Of a DNA stretch of 64,000 nt, positions 24,232-33,315 are shown one piece after another. The DNA lies in assembly GCA_020847985.1 (NCBI GenBank), contig JADLBC010000003.1, forward strand, positions 150,480 through 214,479. Reading direction: 5' to 3'. This DNA is from Dehalococcoidia bacterium. Lineage in GTDB: Bacteria > Chloroflexota > Dehalococcoidia > Tepidiformales > Tepidiformaceae. Made by a program: the position numbers and the translations under genes. The first letter of the stretch is position 1. Each line of letters starts with the position of its first letter. The notes under the pieces were generated by a model. It worked only from the letters and a program-made list of their open reading frames with translations, was not told the origin of the DNA and ran no database searches.

Positions 24232-25339
24232 CGGCCCGCGCCGCCCCCGCGGCCATCCTCGATGCCAACGAAGCCGCCCTCGCCGCGCGCTGGGCCGCGG
24301 GCGAACGCCGCCCCCTCCGCCTTGAAGATGGCCGCGCCCTGCGCGTCATCTTCCCCGGCGTGCCCGGTGGCGCCGCCGGCCCCGATTACACCGGCGCCGT
24401 CCTCGATGCCGGCGGCGACATCCTCCGCGGCGATGTCGAACTCCACCTCCGCGCCAGCGGCTGGGCCGCGCACGGCCACGCGGCCGACCGGGCCTACGCC
24501 CGCGTGGTCCTCCACGCTGTCGCCCACAACGACACGGGCGCCCTCGTCACGCATCACGCCAGTGGCCGCGCATCCCCGTGGTGGTGCTCCCCGCGCCGGC
24601 CGGGCAGGGCGCCTTTCCGCCGCCGTTCACGCCGCCCTGCGCGCTGCGCACCGCCCACGGCGAAGCGCCGAGCGCCGTGCTCACCCGCCTCGGCCTGCGC
24701 CGCCTGCGGATAAAAGCCGCCCGCGTCCAGCCGATCGTGGCCGCGAACGGGCCGGCCCAGGCCCTCCACCAACTCGGCCTCGAAGTGCTCGGCGGGAGCG
24801 CGAACCGCGTGCCGTTCGCCGCGCTCTCCCGCCGCCTCCCCCTGGCCGCCCTCCTCGAACGCGCAGCGGGGATGCCGGACCGCGCGCTCGCCCTCACCGC
24901 CGCGCTCAAGGGCGAAGCCGCCGCCCTCGTCCTCCAGCGCGCGGGGCTGCGCCCGATGGCCGCGCCCGGCCGCCGCCTCGAGGCCGCGGGCGCGCTCTGG
25001 GCCCGTCTCTGGCCTGGCCCCGAGCCGTGCTGGCCCGCCGCCCTCACCCCCACGAGCGGCATCGCCGCGCTGCGCGTCACCGGCGTGGGCCGCGCCGCTG
25101 CGATCGAATTCGCCACCAATGCCATCCTCCCCACCGCGCTCGCGGCCGGTCTCTGGTCCGAAGCGGAGGCCGCCGCCGCGCTCGCCGCCCTTCCCTCGCC
25201 CGGCACCTACGGCCGCCTCCGCCGCCTCGAAGGCTGGCTCGCCCACCCCTTCGCCACCGCCGCCGCCCTCCAGGGCGGCCTCCTCCTCCACACCGATTAC
25301 TGCACGCGCGGCGCCTGCGGCCGCTGCCCCTTCTCCTGA
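24228..25339 (+). pseudogene. DUF2851-family protein, interrupted by a -1 frameshift
   Basis: The two halves of a DUF2851 protein lie in different frames. From GTG 24228 the first half shows LRVIFPGVPGGAAGPDYTGA and ILRGDVELHLRASGWAAHGH. After GALVTHHASGR (codon at 24567) the family sequence continues as RIPVVVLPAPAGQGAF, one frame back, to 25339, ending DYCTRGACGRCPFS with the typical Cys-rich tail. One missing base near 24569 (ggccgc-cgcatc expected) would restore about 370 codons. It could be a true pseudogene, a sequencing error, or less likely programmed slippage. No slippery heptamer is evident. The function of DUF2851 is unknown. Confidence 0.8.
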
Positions 25340-25505
25340 GGGAGTAGAGAAACGAGAAAAGAGGAAGGAGAGAAGGGGCTCGAGGCTCGAGGTTCGAGGC
25401 CCGAGGCGGGGGCTACCCCACGGGGAGCCTGCTCCCCGTGGGGTAGCCCCTGGATACTGGGAACCGGGAACTGGGAACTCACTCAGCACTCAGCACTCAG
25501 CACTC
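25340..25505 (+). repeat. Composite repeat: purine tract, (GGCTCGA)4, palindrome, (TGGGAAC)n, (CACTCAG)n
   Basis: The most complete member of the family. A G/A tract follows the DUF2851 stop. Then come about four GGCTCGA/GGTTCGA units, the nested palindrome (GGGGCTACCCC, GGGGAG-cctg-CTCCCC, GGGGTAGCCCC), TGGGAAC-type units and about four CACTCAG units. The intergenic remainder (25506-25548) carries the leader and CGGAGGG of the transporter. Confidence 0.9.
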
Positions 25506-25548
25506 ACTTGGTGTACGGTTTGCCACTACCGCGGAGGGCTGTGCCTCG

Positions 25549-27588
25549 ATGGCGACGGATGGGCAAGGTGGCAGTGGACCGGTGATGGATGCGCGCGGAC
25601 GCGTCAGCCGCATCCGCGTCGAACTCCCGCACGCCGGCCTTGTCCCCGGCAGCGAAAGTGGCCGCCTCGAGGCCACCACCTACGCCGAGCGCCGCACCGG
25701 CCTTCGCGGCAAGTACCTGGCCGTCCGCGACCGCCTCCTCGGCACGAGCATGTCCAACGCCCGCCTGCACGAGGAGCGCCTGAGCAAGAAGGTCGCGCTC
25801 GCCATCTTCTCCTCCGACGCCCTCTCCTCCACGGCCTACGCCACGCAGGAGATCCTCCTCATCCTCGTGCTCGCCGGCTCCGGGGCGATGACGCACAGCC
25901 TCCCCATCTCGGCCGCGATCGTCCTCCTGCTCGGCATCGTCGTCGTCTCCTACCGCCAGGTCATTCGCGCCTACCCGGCCGGCGGCGGCGCCTATACGGT
26001 GGCCCACGAGAACCTGGGCGTGGCGCCCGGCCTGCTCGCCGCCAGTGCGCTCCTCATCGACTACGTGCTCACCGTCGCCGTCTCCATCGCCGCCTGCGTG
26101 GAGGCGATCGTTTCCGCCTTCGAAGGTGTCCACAGCCTCGCCGTGCCGCTCGCCACGGCCCTCGTCCTGCTCATCGCCCTGGGCAACCTGCGCGGCATCC
26201 GCGAATCCGGCACCGCCTTCTCGATCCCGACCTACGGCTTCATCTTCATCCTCGGCGGCACCCTCATCGCCGGCACCGTGAAGGTCCTCCTCGGCGACGA
26301 CCCGAACATCTTCGCCGCCGGGCCGGTCGAACGGGATGTCCACATCGAAGCGAGCCTGACCTGGTTCCTGGTCCTCCGCGCCTTCGCCCAGGGGTGTACG
26401 GCGCTCACGGGCGTGGAGGCGATTTCGAACGGCGTCTCCGCCTTCAAGCCCCCCGAATCGCGCAACGCCGGCACGACGATGGTGGCGATGGCCCTCATCC
26501 TCGGCGCCCTCTTCCTCGGCACCACCCTCCTCGCCCGCCATTTCGGCATCGTCTACGTCCACGGCGACAAAGAGACGGTGATGTCGCAGATCGGCGAGCA
26601 GGTCTTCGGCCGCAACGTCCTCTACTACACCCTCCAGTTCTTCACCGCCGGCATCCTCTTCCTCGCCGCGAACACCGCCTACAACGGCTTCCCCATGCTC
26701 GGCGCCATCCTCGCGCGCGATGGCTACATGCCCCGCGTCTTCCACCAGCGCGGCAACCGCCTCGTCTTTAGCTACGGCATCCTCGCCCTCACCGGCTTCT
26801 CCGTCCTCCTCCTCGTCGCCTTCAACGCCAGCACCACGCGCCTCATCCCGCTCTACGCCCTGGGCGTCTTCCTCGGCTTCACCATCGCCCAGGCCGGCAT
26901 GGTGCGGCGCTGGATCACCCACAAGGACGAAGGCTGGCGCCGCGCCGCGATCATCAACGCCTTCGGCTGCGCCGCCACCTTCGTCGTCATGATCATCATC
27001 CTCGTCACGAAGTTCATGGATGGCGGCTGGATGGTCGTCGTCCTCCTCCCCATCCTCACCATGGCCCTCCTCGGCATCGGGCGCTTCTACACCCGCCTGC
27101 GCCGCACCCTCTACGTCGCGCCCGATGCCGTGCTCGATATCCGCCCCCACGGCGATTCGCCCGAGCCCGCGCTGGTGCCCGTCGAGGATGTGAACCTGGC
27201 CACCGTCATGGCCCTCAGTCGCGCCTGCGAGGTCTATCGCGATGTCACCGCCGTGCACGTCGCCTTCGATCCCGATGCCCCCTCCGAGGTCGAACGCCGC
27301 TGGCGCAGCCAGTTCCCCGGCATCCCCCTGGTCGTCATCGATAGCCCCTTCCGCACCGTCGCCGACCCCATCGCCGTCTACGTCCAGGAGCGCCTGCGCC
27401 AGCCCCCGCACGAGATCGTGGTCATCGTGCCCGTGATCGAAGGGCAGGGATGGTACGCCCGCCCCCTTGTGAACCAGAGCCTGAAGCGGCTGCAGACGAT
27501 GCTCGCCACCCGGCGCCACGTGCGCGTCGAGCAGTTCCCCTTCCAGCCCGGCTCGCTCCGCCGCCCGAAGCCCGAGAAGGTGGGATAG
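25549..27588 (+). CDS. APC-superfamily permease, KimA-like potassium/amino-acid transporter
   Basis: A 679-residue transporter. About 85 cytosolic residues precede the APC core, which opens with LAIFSSDALSSTAYATQEI, almost the hallmark of KimA/YdaO proteins, followed by about twelve membrane helices (VSYRQVIRAYPAGGGAYTVA; YVLTVAVSIAACVEAIVSAF) and a 140-residue cytosolic C-terminus. KimA is a high-affinity K+ importer regulated by c-di-AMP in Firmicutes, but amino-acid permeases share the fold, so the substrate is inferred. No c-di-AMP riboswitch fits the short leader. GGAGGG lies upstream of the ATG. Confidence 0.85.
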   Translation: MATDGQGGSGPVMDARGRVSRIRVELPHAGLVPGSESGRLEATTYAERRTGLRGKYLAVRDRLLGTSMSNARLHEERLSKKVALAIFSSDALSSTAYATQEILLILVLAGSGAMTHSLPISAAIVLLLGIVVVSYRQVIRAYPAGGGAYTVAHENLGVAPGLLAASALLIDYVLTVAVSIAACVEAIVSAFEGVHSLAVPLATALVLLIALGNLRGIRESGTAFSIPTYGFIFILGGTLIAGTVKVLLGDDPNIFAAGPVERDVHIEASLTWFLVLRAFAQGCTALTGVEAISNGVSAFKPPESRNAGTTMVAMALILGALFLGTTLLARHFGIVYVHGDKETVMSQIGEQVFGRNVLYYTLQFFTAGILFLAANTAYNGFPMLGAILARDGYMPRVFHQRGNRLVFSYGILALTGFSVLLLVAFNASTTRLIPLYALGVFLGFTIAQAGMVRRWITHKDEGWRRAAIINAFGCAATFVVMIIILVTKFMDGGWMVVVLLPILTMALLGIGRFYTRLRRTLYVAPDAVLDIRPHGDSPEPALVPVEDVNLATVMALSRACEVYRDVTAVHVAFDPDAPSEVERRWRSQFPGIPLVVIDSPFRTVADPIAVYVQERLRQPPHEIVVIVPVIEGQGWYARPLVNQSLKRLQTMLATRRHVRVEQFPFQPGSLRRPKPEKVG

Positions 27589-27594
27589 CGAAGT

Positions 27595-28095
27595 TCAGGC
27601 CGGCAGCCGCCGCTCGATCCGCGCCGCCTCGTCGATGATGTGGCGGTAGCGGCCGAGGATGGCGCGTTCCGCCGCCGTGATCGCCGCGCGCTCCGCCGGG
27701 CCGATTGCGCCCGCCGCCGTCAGCGCCTCCAGCTCCTCGCGGTCCTCCTCGACGATCTCCCCCGAGGGCAGCACCCACCAGTCGAGCACGAGGTCGCGGT
27801 ACTCCACCGTCCCGGGCGCCAGCCGCACCTCCGTGGCCGCGTCGAAGCGGTGCGCGATGGGCGCGCCATCCGGCCCCCGCAGCCGGTAGAGCGTGTACGG
27901 CCGCCGCTCCCAGAAGTAGCCGTCCGAGAACGACCCCGCGGGCACCGGTACGGGCGTCGCGAACGCCCCCGCGCCCGCCGGCAGCGGGAAGCGCACGACG
28001 ACCAACCCCGGCGCCCGCAGCGCGAGCGTGCAAGCGTACTCCCGCCAGCTCCCGTCCGGCTTCCGCTTCCGCTCGATCACCGGCGATCCCACCAC
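27595..28095 (-). CDS. DUF402-family protein
   Basis: About 166 residues. The DUF402 core is clear: SFSDGYFWERRPYTLYRLRG, then TVEYRDLVLDWWVLPSGEIV, followed by the acidic helical tail EEDREELEALTAAGAIGPAE. Some DUF402 proteins hydrolyse nucleoside di/triphosphates or are RNA-linked (FAU-1/Ntdp); the acidic residues after the WW strand suggest metal-dependent phosphate chemistry. Start uncertain among GTG 28095, 28092 and 28080; I take the first. It is divergent from the crotonase gene and nearly touches the transporter stop. Confidence 0.75.
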   Translation of the reverse strand: MVGSPVIERKRKPDGSWREYACTLALRAPGLVVVRFPLPAGAGAFATPVPVPAGSFSDGYFWERRPYTLYRLRGPDGAPIAHRFDAATEVRLAPGTVEYRDLVLDWWVLPSGEIVEEDREELEALTAAGAIGPAERAAITAAERAILGRYRHIIDEAARIERRLPA

Positions 28096-28162
28096 CGCAG
28101 TCGCGCCCGTTCCCGTCGCGGGCGTATGCTCTGGCTCCACTATCGATTCCCCCGGAGGCCGG

Positions 28163-28939
28163 ATGCAGTTCGAGACCATTCTGTACGAGAAGCAGGGCCA
28201 GGTCGCGGTCCTCACCATCAACCGCGAAAAGGCCATGAACTCGATCAACGGGCAGACCTCCGCGGAGATGCAGCAGGCCTGGGCCGACTTCCGCGATGAC
28301 CGCGACCTGCGCGTCGCCATCCTCACCGGCATCGGCGAAAAGTCCTTCTCCACCGGCATGGACCTCGTCGCCACGGCCTCGGGCGAAAACCAGTTCTCCG
28401 GCGCCGCCGCTCCCTTCGGCGGCTTCACCAAGCGCATGCCGATCTACAAGCCGATCATCGCCGCAATCAACGGCTACTGCCTGGCCGGCGGCCTCGAACT
28501 TGCCCTCGCCTGCGACATCCGCATCGCCGTGCCCGAGGCCCGCTTCGGCCTGCCCGAGGTGCGCTGGGCGATCATGCCCGGGGCCGGCGGCACGCAGCGG
28601 CTGCCCCGCGCCATCCCCCAGGCCTGGGCGAACTACCTCATCCTCACGGGCGAGCAGATGGACGCCGAGACCGCCTTCCGCCTCGGCCTCATCTCCCACA
28701 TCGTCCCCCGCGAGGATCTGATGGACCGCGCCCTCCAGATCGCGAACCTCATCTGCGAACGCGGCCCGCTGGCGGTGAAAACGGCCAAGGAAGCCATCCT
28801 CCGCGGCCAGGACATGCCCCTCGACCACGGCCTCGCCTACGAAGACGTGCTCCTTTCGCGCCTCATGACCACCGACGACGCGAAGGAAGGCCCCAAAGCC
28901 TTCGCCGAAAAGCGCAAGCCCGAGTACCACGGGCGGTGA
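28163..28939 (+). CDS. Enoyl-CoA hydratase/isomerase family protein
   Basis: A 258-residue canonical crotonase. QVAVLTINREKAMNSINGQT binds CoA. GEKSFSTGMDLVATASGENQ and IAAINGYCLAGGLELALACD form the oxyanion hole, and the catalytic Glu pair falls in VPEARFGLPEVRWAIMPGAG. The C-terminal AEGP-like region reads DAKEGPKAFAEKRKPEYHG. It probably hydrates short- or medium-chain enoyl-CoA. GGAGG precedes ATG 28163. The stop overlaps the start of the lipoprotein gene (GTGA). Confidence 0.93.
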   Translation: MQFETILYEKQGQVAVLTINREKAMNSINGQTSAEMQQAWADFRDDRDLRVAILTGIGEKSFSTGMDLVATASGENQFSGAAAPFGGFTKRMPIYKPIIAAINGYCLAGGLELALACDIRIAVPEARFGLPEVRWAIMPGAGGTQRLPRAIPQAWANYLILTGEQMDAETAFRLGLISHIVPREDLMDRALQIANLICERGPLAVKTAKEAILRGQDMPLDHGLAYEDVLLSRLMTTDDAKEGPKAFAEKRKPEYHGR

Positions 28940-30366
28940 CCGGCGCGGGCGGCCCGTCCCCCCGCGGGACGGGCACGGCCCGCGCGATGGCCGCGCCTCG
29001 CCGCCATTGGCGGGCGCTCACCGTGCCCCTGTTCGCCGTCCTGGCCGTTTTCGCCGCCATGGCCTGCGGCGGCGGCGCCAAACCCGCGGGGCCCCTCCCC
29101 GGCATCGCCGAGGCGAAGGCCGAACGCGACATCACCAGCGACGGCGCCGCCACCCTCTCCACCACCATCACCGTCCGCTTTGACCGCACCGCCGCCTTCG
29201 CCGGGGCGAAGGTGCCCCTCGCCTCCTTCTTCGAACTCGCCATCGACCTCGGCGGCGGGCAGACGAAACGCGTGCTCGTGCGCAAGGCCGAGCAATCGAA
29301 GGAGAACAGCCGCCTCGTCACCCTCAGCGTCGATGCGCTGGTCCCCGATGGCACCGAGCTTCGCCTCGAAAAGCGCGCGTTCCAGGCGAAGGCCGAGGGG
29401 CGCATCACCGCCCCCATCGCGAGCGGCCTCGATGGCGTCGCGACCGTCTTCGCCTCCGTCGCCCTCGCGCCCACCAATCCCGCCTTCGCCGCGCAGGTGG
29501 GCCCCGCCACCCTGCGCGACACCGACCGCGACGCCGCGGCCATGCGCGCCGCCCTCGAGGCCCACCTCAAGCAGCGCGGCGCCTCCACCGACCTCACCGC
29601 CCGTGCCCTCGCCCGCTACGAGGGCCTCCCCGCGACGGTGCCCGCGCCCAAGGCCCGCGCTGCCCTGGCCGCCCTCACGGGCACCTTCGCCGAGCCCGCC
29701 ATCGATGCCCTCGTGGGGACCGGCAACTGCACGGGCAAGCCCGCCAGCCGCATCGTGTTCGCCGAAATCCCCGATGCGCCCGGGCTCGCCGCCCGCGTCA
29801 CCTATGCCAGCGACGGCGCCCGCATCGTCCGCATTCGCCCCGACCTCGAGGGCGAGCGCATCGAATACCTCATGCCCGTCCTCGCCCACGAGGCGATCCA
29901 CTGCGACCGTTTCGACGGCCGCTTCGAGGAGATCGCGGCGACGGGCTTCGATACGCTGCTCTACCTCTCCCTGCTCGCCGCCATGCCCGAGCTGGGCCAG
30001 GGCACGACCACCCTCGGCCGCGAATACAACCTCCTCGCCGTGGCGATGCTGAACAGCGGCCGCCGTTATCCCGAGGGCCCGGGCCTGCTCAAGAGCCCTG
30101 GCGTCACCCGCGCCCTCCCCGGCAGCAACGCCACCCAGCCGTCGTTCGCCGATTTCGTGGTCGCGAAGTACGAGAGCACGACCACCGGGGACCGCACCCC
30201 CGATGAAGCGCTCGCGCAGGCCTACGTACGCAACCTGGCCGCGCCCCTCGGGCTGCCCGAAAGCTCCGCCTTCAACCTGGCCTACCTGGACATCCTCATC
30301 TCCCAGTCGCTGCCCATCGAGGCGTTCCCGCCGATCATCGCCGCCCTCGGGCTGACGCCGGGCTGA
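28936..30366 (+). CDS. Putative zinc-metalloprotease lipoprotein (HExxH)
   Basis: A 476-residue exported protein without a recognised family. If GTG 28936 (coupled to the crotonase by GTGA) is the start, a 17-residue basic extension precedes a lipoprotein signal. ATG 28987 gives a cleaner signal peptide (LTVPLFAVLAVFAAMA-C). Residues 318-322 are HEAIH, followed by an acidic RFEEIAATGF about eight residues later, a gluzincin-like layout. The N-terminal half is beta-rich (ATLSTTITVRFDRTAAFAGA). Probably surface-attached. Its coupling to a CoA enzyme looks like operon economy rather than shared function. Confidence 0.6.
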   Translation: MTGAGGPSPRGTGTARAMAAPRRHWRALTVPLFAVLAVFAAMACGGGAKPAGPLPGIAEAKAERDITSDGAATLSTTITVRFDRTAAFAGAKVPLASFFELAIDLGGGQTKRVLVRKAEQSKENSRLVTLSVDALVPDGTELRLEKRAFQAKAEGRITAPIASGLDGVATVFASVALAPTNPAFAAQVGPATLRDTDRDAAAMRAALEAHLKQRGASTDLTARALARYEGLPATVPAPKARAALAALTGTFAEPAIDALVGTGNCTGKPASRIVFAEIPDAPGLAARVTYASDGARIVRIRPDLEGERIEYLMPVLAHEAIHCDRFDGRFEEIAATGFDTLLYLSLLAAMPELGQGTTTLGREYNLLAVAMLNSGRRYPEGPGLLKSPGVTRALPGSNATQPSFADFVVAKYESTTTGDRTPDEALAQAYVRNLAAPLGLPESSAFNLAYLDILISQSLPIEAFPPIIAALGLTPG

Positions 30367-30497
30367 ACGGGCATCGCCGCGCGGCGCCAGCCCGCCCGCC
30401 CGTTCGCGCGTCGGCCGGGCATCGGGTAGGATCCGCTCACTTTGGCCCAGCCCTGTCCGGGGCGAGCCCACTCGGTGTGTAACAGGGGACGTAGAGG

Positions 30498-30533
30498 ATG
30501 ACTAACCACCTTCGGGGACAGTTCCGTGGCTAG
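30498..30533 (+). other. Possible 11-codon upstream ORF
   Basis: ATG 30498, behind GTAGAGG, encodes MTNHLRGQFRG and stops at 30531-30533, overlapping the out-of-frame GTG start of the large Fe-S gene at 30526. Terminating ribosomes could reinitiate there. It has no clear sequence theme of a regulatory leader peptide. Confidence 0.35.
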
Positions 30534-32760
30534 CCGGCCGGGGAAGAGCGGCCGCTTCAACGTGAGCCTGGGCGGCCTCGTCATCCCGCTCGCGGTCATC
30601 GGCGGCATCGCCGCCATCGAAACCGCCCGCACGGGATCGGCGCAGCGCGAGGTGTTCTACAACATCCAGACGCCGATCATCATGTACTTCATCTTCGCGG
30701 CCTCCGTCGCGATCATCCTCGCCGCCCTCGTCCAGCGCGCCCGCATCTGGCGCCTGGGCAAGCCCCAGGGCGTCTTCAACGACGCCGGCGCGCGCCTCAC
30801 CAATGCCCTCACCATGGGCGCCGGCACTTCCCGCGTGAAGAACGACCGCTACGCCGGCATCATGCACGGCTGCATCTACTCCTCGTTCCTCATGCTCACG
30901 CTCGTCACGGCCATCCTCGCCGTCGATGACTACCTCCCCCTCATCTTCGGCAGCGATGCCGAGCACGCCTTCCTCAAGGGCGGCATCTACCTCGTCTACA
31001 GCTTCGTCGGCGACCTCTTCGGCGTCGTCGGCCTCGTCGGTATCGGCATGGCCATCCACCGCCGCTACATCTCCCCGCCCCCCAAGCTCACCTGGGACCG
31101 CCGCTCCACCGAGGACGGCATCATCGTCGGCGCCCTCGGCCTCACCCTCTTCACCGGCCTCATCGTCGAAGGCTTCCGCCTCCGCGGCGACGAACTCGTG
31201 AACGGCCACGAAGACTGGGCGCGATGGTCGCCCGCCGGCTATGTGGTGGCGAAGATCTTCTCCGGCATGAGCCCCGAGACCGCGCTCGATATCCACCGCG
31301 TGCTCTGGTGGTCCCATATCGTGCTCGCCTTCGGCCTGCTCACACTCATGGCGCTGACGAAGTTCCGGCACATCATCTTCGGGCCCGTGAACGGCTTCCT
31401 GAAGCGCCCCGGCGCCGGCCCCGCCTACCTCGCCCCCATGGGCGACTTCGAAAAGCTCATGGAAGAAGGCGGCAGCCTCGGCGCCAGCAAGCTCCAGGAC
31501 TTCACCTGGAAGCAGCTCTTCGATGCCGATACCTGCGTCCGCTGCGGCCGCTGTACCGATGCCTGCCCCGCCTGGAACGCCGGCCAGCCCCTTTCCCCGA
31601 TGACCATCATGCAGGACCTCAAGACCTACATGAACCACGCCGGCCCCCTCGCCATCGCCGGCAAGGACCCGGCCCAGCACCTCAAGGGCGAACTCGTCGG
31701 CGATTACATCAAGGCCGAGTCCCTCTGGGCCTGCCGCACCTGCATGGCCTGCGTCCAGGCCTGCCCCGTGATGATCGAGCACGTGCCCACGATCGTCGAT
31801 ATGCGCCGCTACCTCGTCATGGAGAAGGCCGAAGTGCCGCCCACGGCCCAGGCCGCCCTCCAGAACATCGAACAGCGTGGCCACCCCTGGCGCGGCACCC
31901 AGCTCACCCGCACCACCTGGATCGACCAGCTCCAGGCCGAAGGCGTCGACGTACCCATCTTCGATGGCTCCCAGGACTACCTCTACTGGGTCGGCTGCTC
32001 CGGCGCCCTCGTCGAACGCAACGTCCCCATCACCAAGTCCGTCGTCCGGCTGCTCGTCGAATCCGGCACCAGCTTCGGCGTGCTCGGCCAGAGCGAAACC
32101 TGCAACGGCGACCCGGCCCGCCGCCTCGGCAACGAATTCCTCTACGCCACCCTCGCCCAGACGAACGCCGAATCGATGAACGAAATCGGCGTCCGCCGCG
32201 TGATCACCGCCTGCCCGCACTGCTTCAACACCTTCGCCAACGAATACCCGGATTTCGGCGGCGAATACGAAGTCACCCACCACTCCGAGTTCCTTCGCCA
32301 GCTCGTCGAGCGCGGCAAGCTCAAGCCGAAGGCGATGGAGAAGGGCACCACCGTCACCTACCACGACTCCTGCTACATCGGCCGCGGCAACGGCATCTAC
32401 GATGCCCCGCGCGACATGCTCGAGGCCATCCCGGGCGTGAACCTGGTCGAGATGCCCCGCAACCGCGCCAACGGCCTCTGCTGCGGCGCCGGCGGCGGCA
32501 ACATGTGGATGGAGGAGAAGGGCACGCGCGTCAATCATCTGCGCGCGGCCGAGGCGGCCAACACCGGCGCGAGCATCGTCGCCACCGCCTGCCCCTTCTG
32601 CATCCAGATGTTCGAGGACGGCATCCCCGGCGTGCAGCCCGACGAAGAGCGCCGCACCATCCGCGCCTTCGATATCGCCGAACTCCTCGAAGTCAGCGTC
32701 AAGCCCGCCGCCATCAGCATCCGCGACGGTGGCACCGAACTCCCGCGGGGCGTGAGTTGA
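30526..32760 (+). CDS. Membrane-anchored HdrD/GlpC-like Fe-S oxidoreductase
   Basis: A 744-residue fusion. Residues 1-300 form about six membrane helices of a NarI/HdrE-like cytochrome b module (FGSDAEHAFLKGGIYLVYSF; DIHRVLWWSHIVLAFGLLTL carries candidate haem His). Residues about 335-420 hold two ferredoxin motifs, CVRCGRCTDACP and CRTCMACVQACP. The rest has two CCG domains: one with SETCNGDPARRLGNEF and ACPHC, the other with DSCYIGRGN, LCCGAGGG and ACPFC. It should pass electrons between quinone and a soluble thiol, flavoprotein or acyl-CoA dehydrogenase partner such as ETF. GTG start overlaps a short upstream ORF. A 7-bp repeat array begins just after the TGA. Confidence 0.88.
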   Translation: MASRPGKSGRFNVSLGGLVIPLAVIGGIAAIETARTGSAQREVFYNIQTPIIMYFIFAASVAIILAALVQRARIWRLGKPQGVFNDAGARLTNALTMGAGTSRVKNDRYAGIMHGCIYSSFLMLTLVTAILAVDDYLPLIFGSDAEHAFLKGGIYLVYSFVGDLFGVVGLVGIGMAIHRRYISPPPKLTWDRRSTEDGIIVGALGLTLFTGLIVEGFRLRGDELVNGHEDWARWSPAGYVVAKIFSGMSPETALDIHRVLWWSHIVLAFGLLTLMALTKFRHIIFGPVNGFLKRPGAGPAYLAPMGDFEKLMEEGGSLGASKLQDFTWKQLFDADTCVRCGRCTDACPAWNAGQPLSPMTIMQDLKTYMNHAGPLAIAGKDPAQHLKGELVGDYIKAESLWACRTCMACVQACPVMIEHVPTIVDMRRYLVMEKAEVPPTAQAALQNIEQRGHPWRGTQLTRTTWIDQLQAEGVDVPIFDGSQDYLYWVGCSGALVERNVPITKSVVRLLVESGTSFGVLGQSETCNGDPARRLGNEFLYATLAQTNAESMNEIGVRRVITACPHCFNTFANEYPDFGGEYEVTHHSEFLRQLVERGKLKPKAMEKGTTVTYHDSCYIGRGNGIYDAPRDMLEAIPGVNLVEMPRNRANGLCCGAGGGNMWMEEKGTRVNHLRAAEAANTGASIVATACPFCIQMFEDGIPGVQPDEERRTIRAFDIAELLEVSVKPAAISIRDGGTELPRGVS

Positions 32761-32761
32761 C

Positions 32762-32950
32762 GAGTGCTGAGTGCTGAGTGCTGAGTGCTGAGTGCTGAGT
32801 GCTGAGTGCTGAGTGCTGAGTGCTGAGTGCTGAGTGCTGAGTGCTGAGTTGGGCAACCCCACGGGTGACAGGTCACCCGTGGGGTTGCCCGCTCGAACCT
32901 CGAACCTCGAGCCTCGAACCCACGGCCCCGTTTCTCTTTCCTCTGTTCTC
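32762..32950 (+). repeat. Composite repeat: (GAGTGCT)12, palindrome, (CTCGAAC)4, pyrimidine tract
   Basis: About twelve perfect GAGTGCT units (32762-32848), a hairpin GGGCAACCCCACGGGTGA-cag-gTCACCCGTGGGGTTGCCC-type palindrome (about 32850-32889), four CTCGAAC/CTCGAGC units, and a C/T tract running to the TAA of the convergent membrane protein. It fills the whole gap between convergent genes. Confidence 0.9.
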
Positions 32951-33289
32951 TTATCTCTTCGCGTAGCCATTGCTCGCCAGGAACACCACCGCCACCGTCG
33001 AGACCGAGATCACGAGGAAGGTCACGGCGAAGCTCGCCATGATCGCGAAGACATTGTGCGTATCCGGGTTCACGGCGACCCACACGGCCGAGGCCAGCGC
33101 GAGCGTCACCGCCGCCACCACCCCGTGGGCCTGGTAGGTGTCCCGGTCCGGGTCCGGCCGCGATGTCACCCACGCCGTGACCGCCGGCCCGAAGAGGAAG
33201 AGCACGAGCAGCCCCAGCGGCGGCACCACCCAGAGCGCCCCGATGGCAATCCCCGCCTGCACCAGGCTTCCCGGAAGCGAACGCGGCAT
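32951..33289 (-). CDS. Small membrane protein, three to four TM
   Basis: A 112-residue hydrophobic protein with segments at about 11-30, 32-44, 55-72 and 80-105, ending NGYAKR. No family recognised. A TAGAGT box ends 7 nt before its ATG. The stop codon lies in the pyrimidine tract of the repeat element, so the terminal residues may have been altered by repeat insertion. Confidence 0.6.
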   Translation of the reverse strand: MPRSLPGSLVQAGIAIGALWVVPPLGLLVLFLFGPAVTAWVTSRPDPDRDTYQAHGVVAAVTLALASAVWVAVNPDTHNVFAIMASFAVTFLVISVSTVAVVFLASNGYAKR

Positions 33290-33296
33290 ACCCCCG

Positions 33297-33302
33297 ACTC
33301 TA
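33297..33302 (-). promoter_or_regulatory. -10 element, leaderless class
   Basis: TAGAGT on the minus strand, ending 7 nt before ATG 33289. Confidence 0.45.
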
Positions 33303-33315
33303 CCGGCGCCGCCGC

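Noticed and set aside
24569..24575. Programmed -1 frameshift in the DUF2851 gene
   Set aside because: No X-XXY-YYZ slippery heptamer or downstream pseudoknot is evident; a simple indel explains it better.
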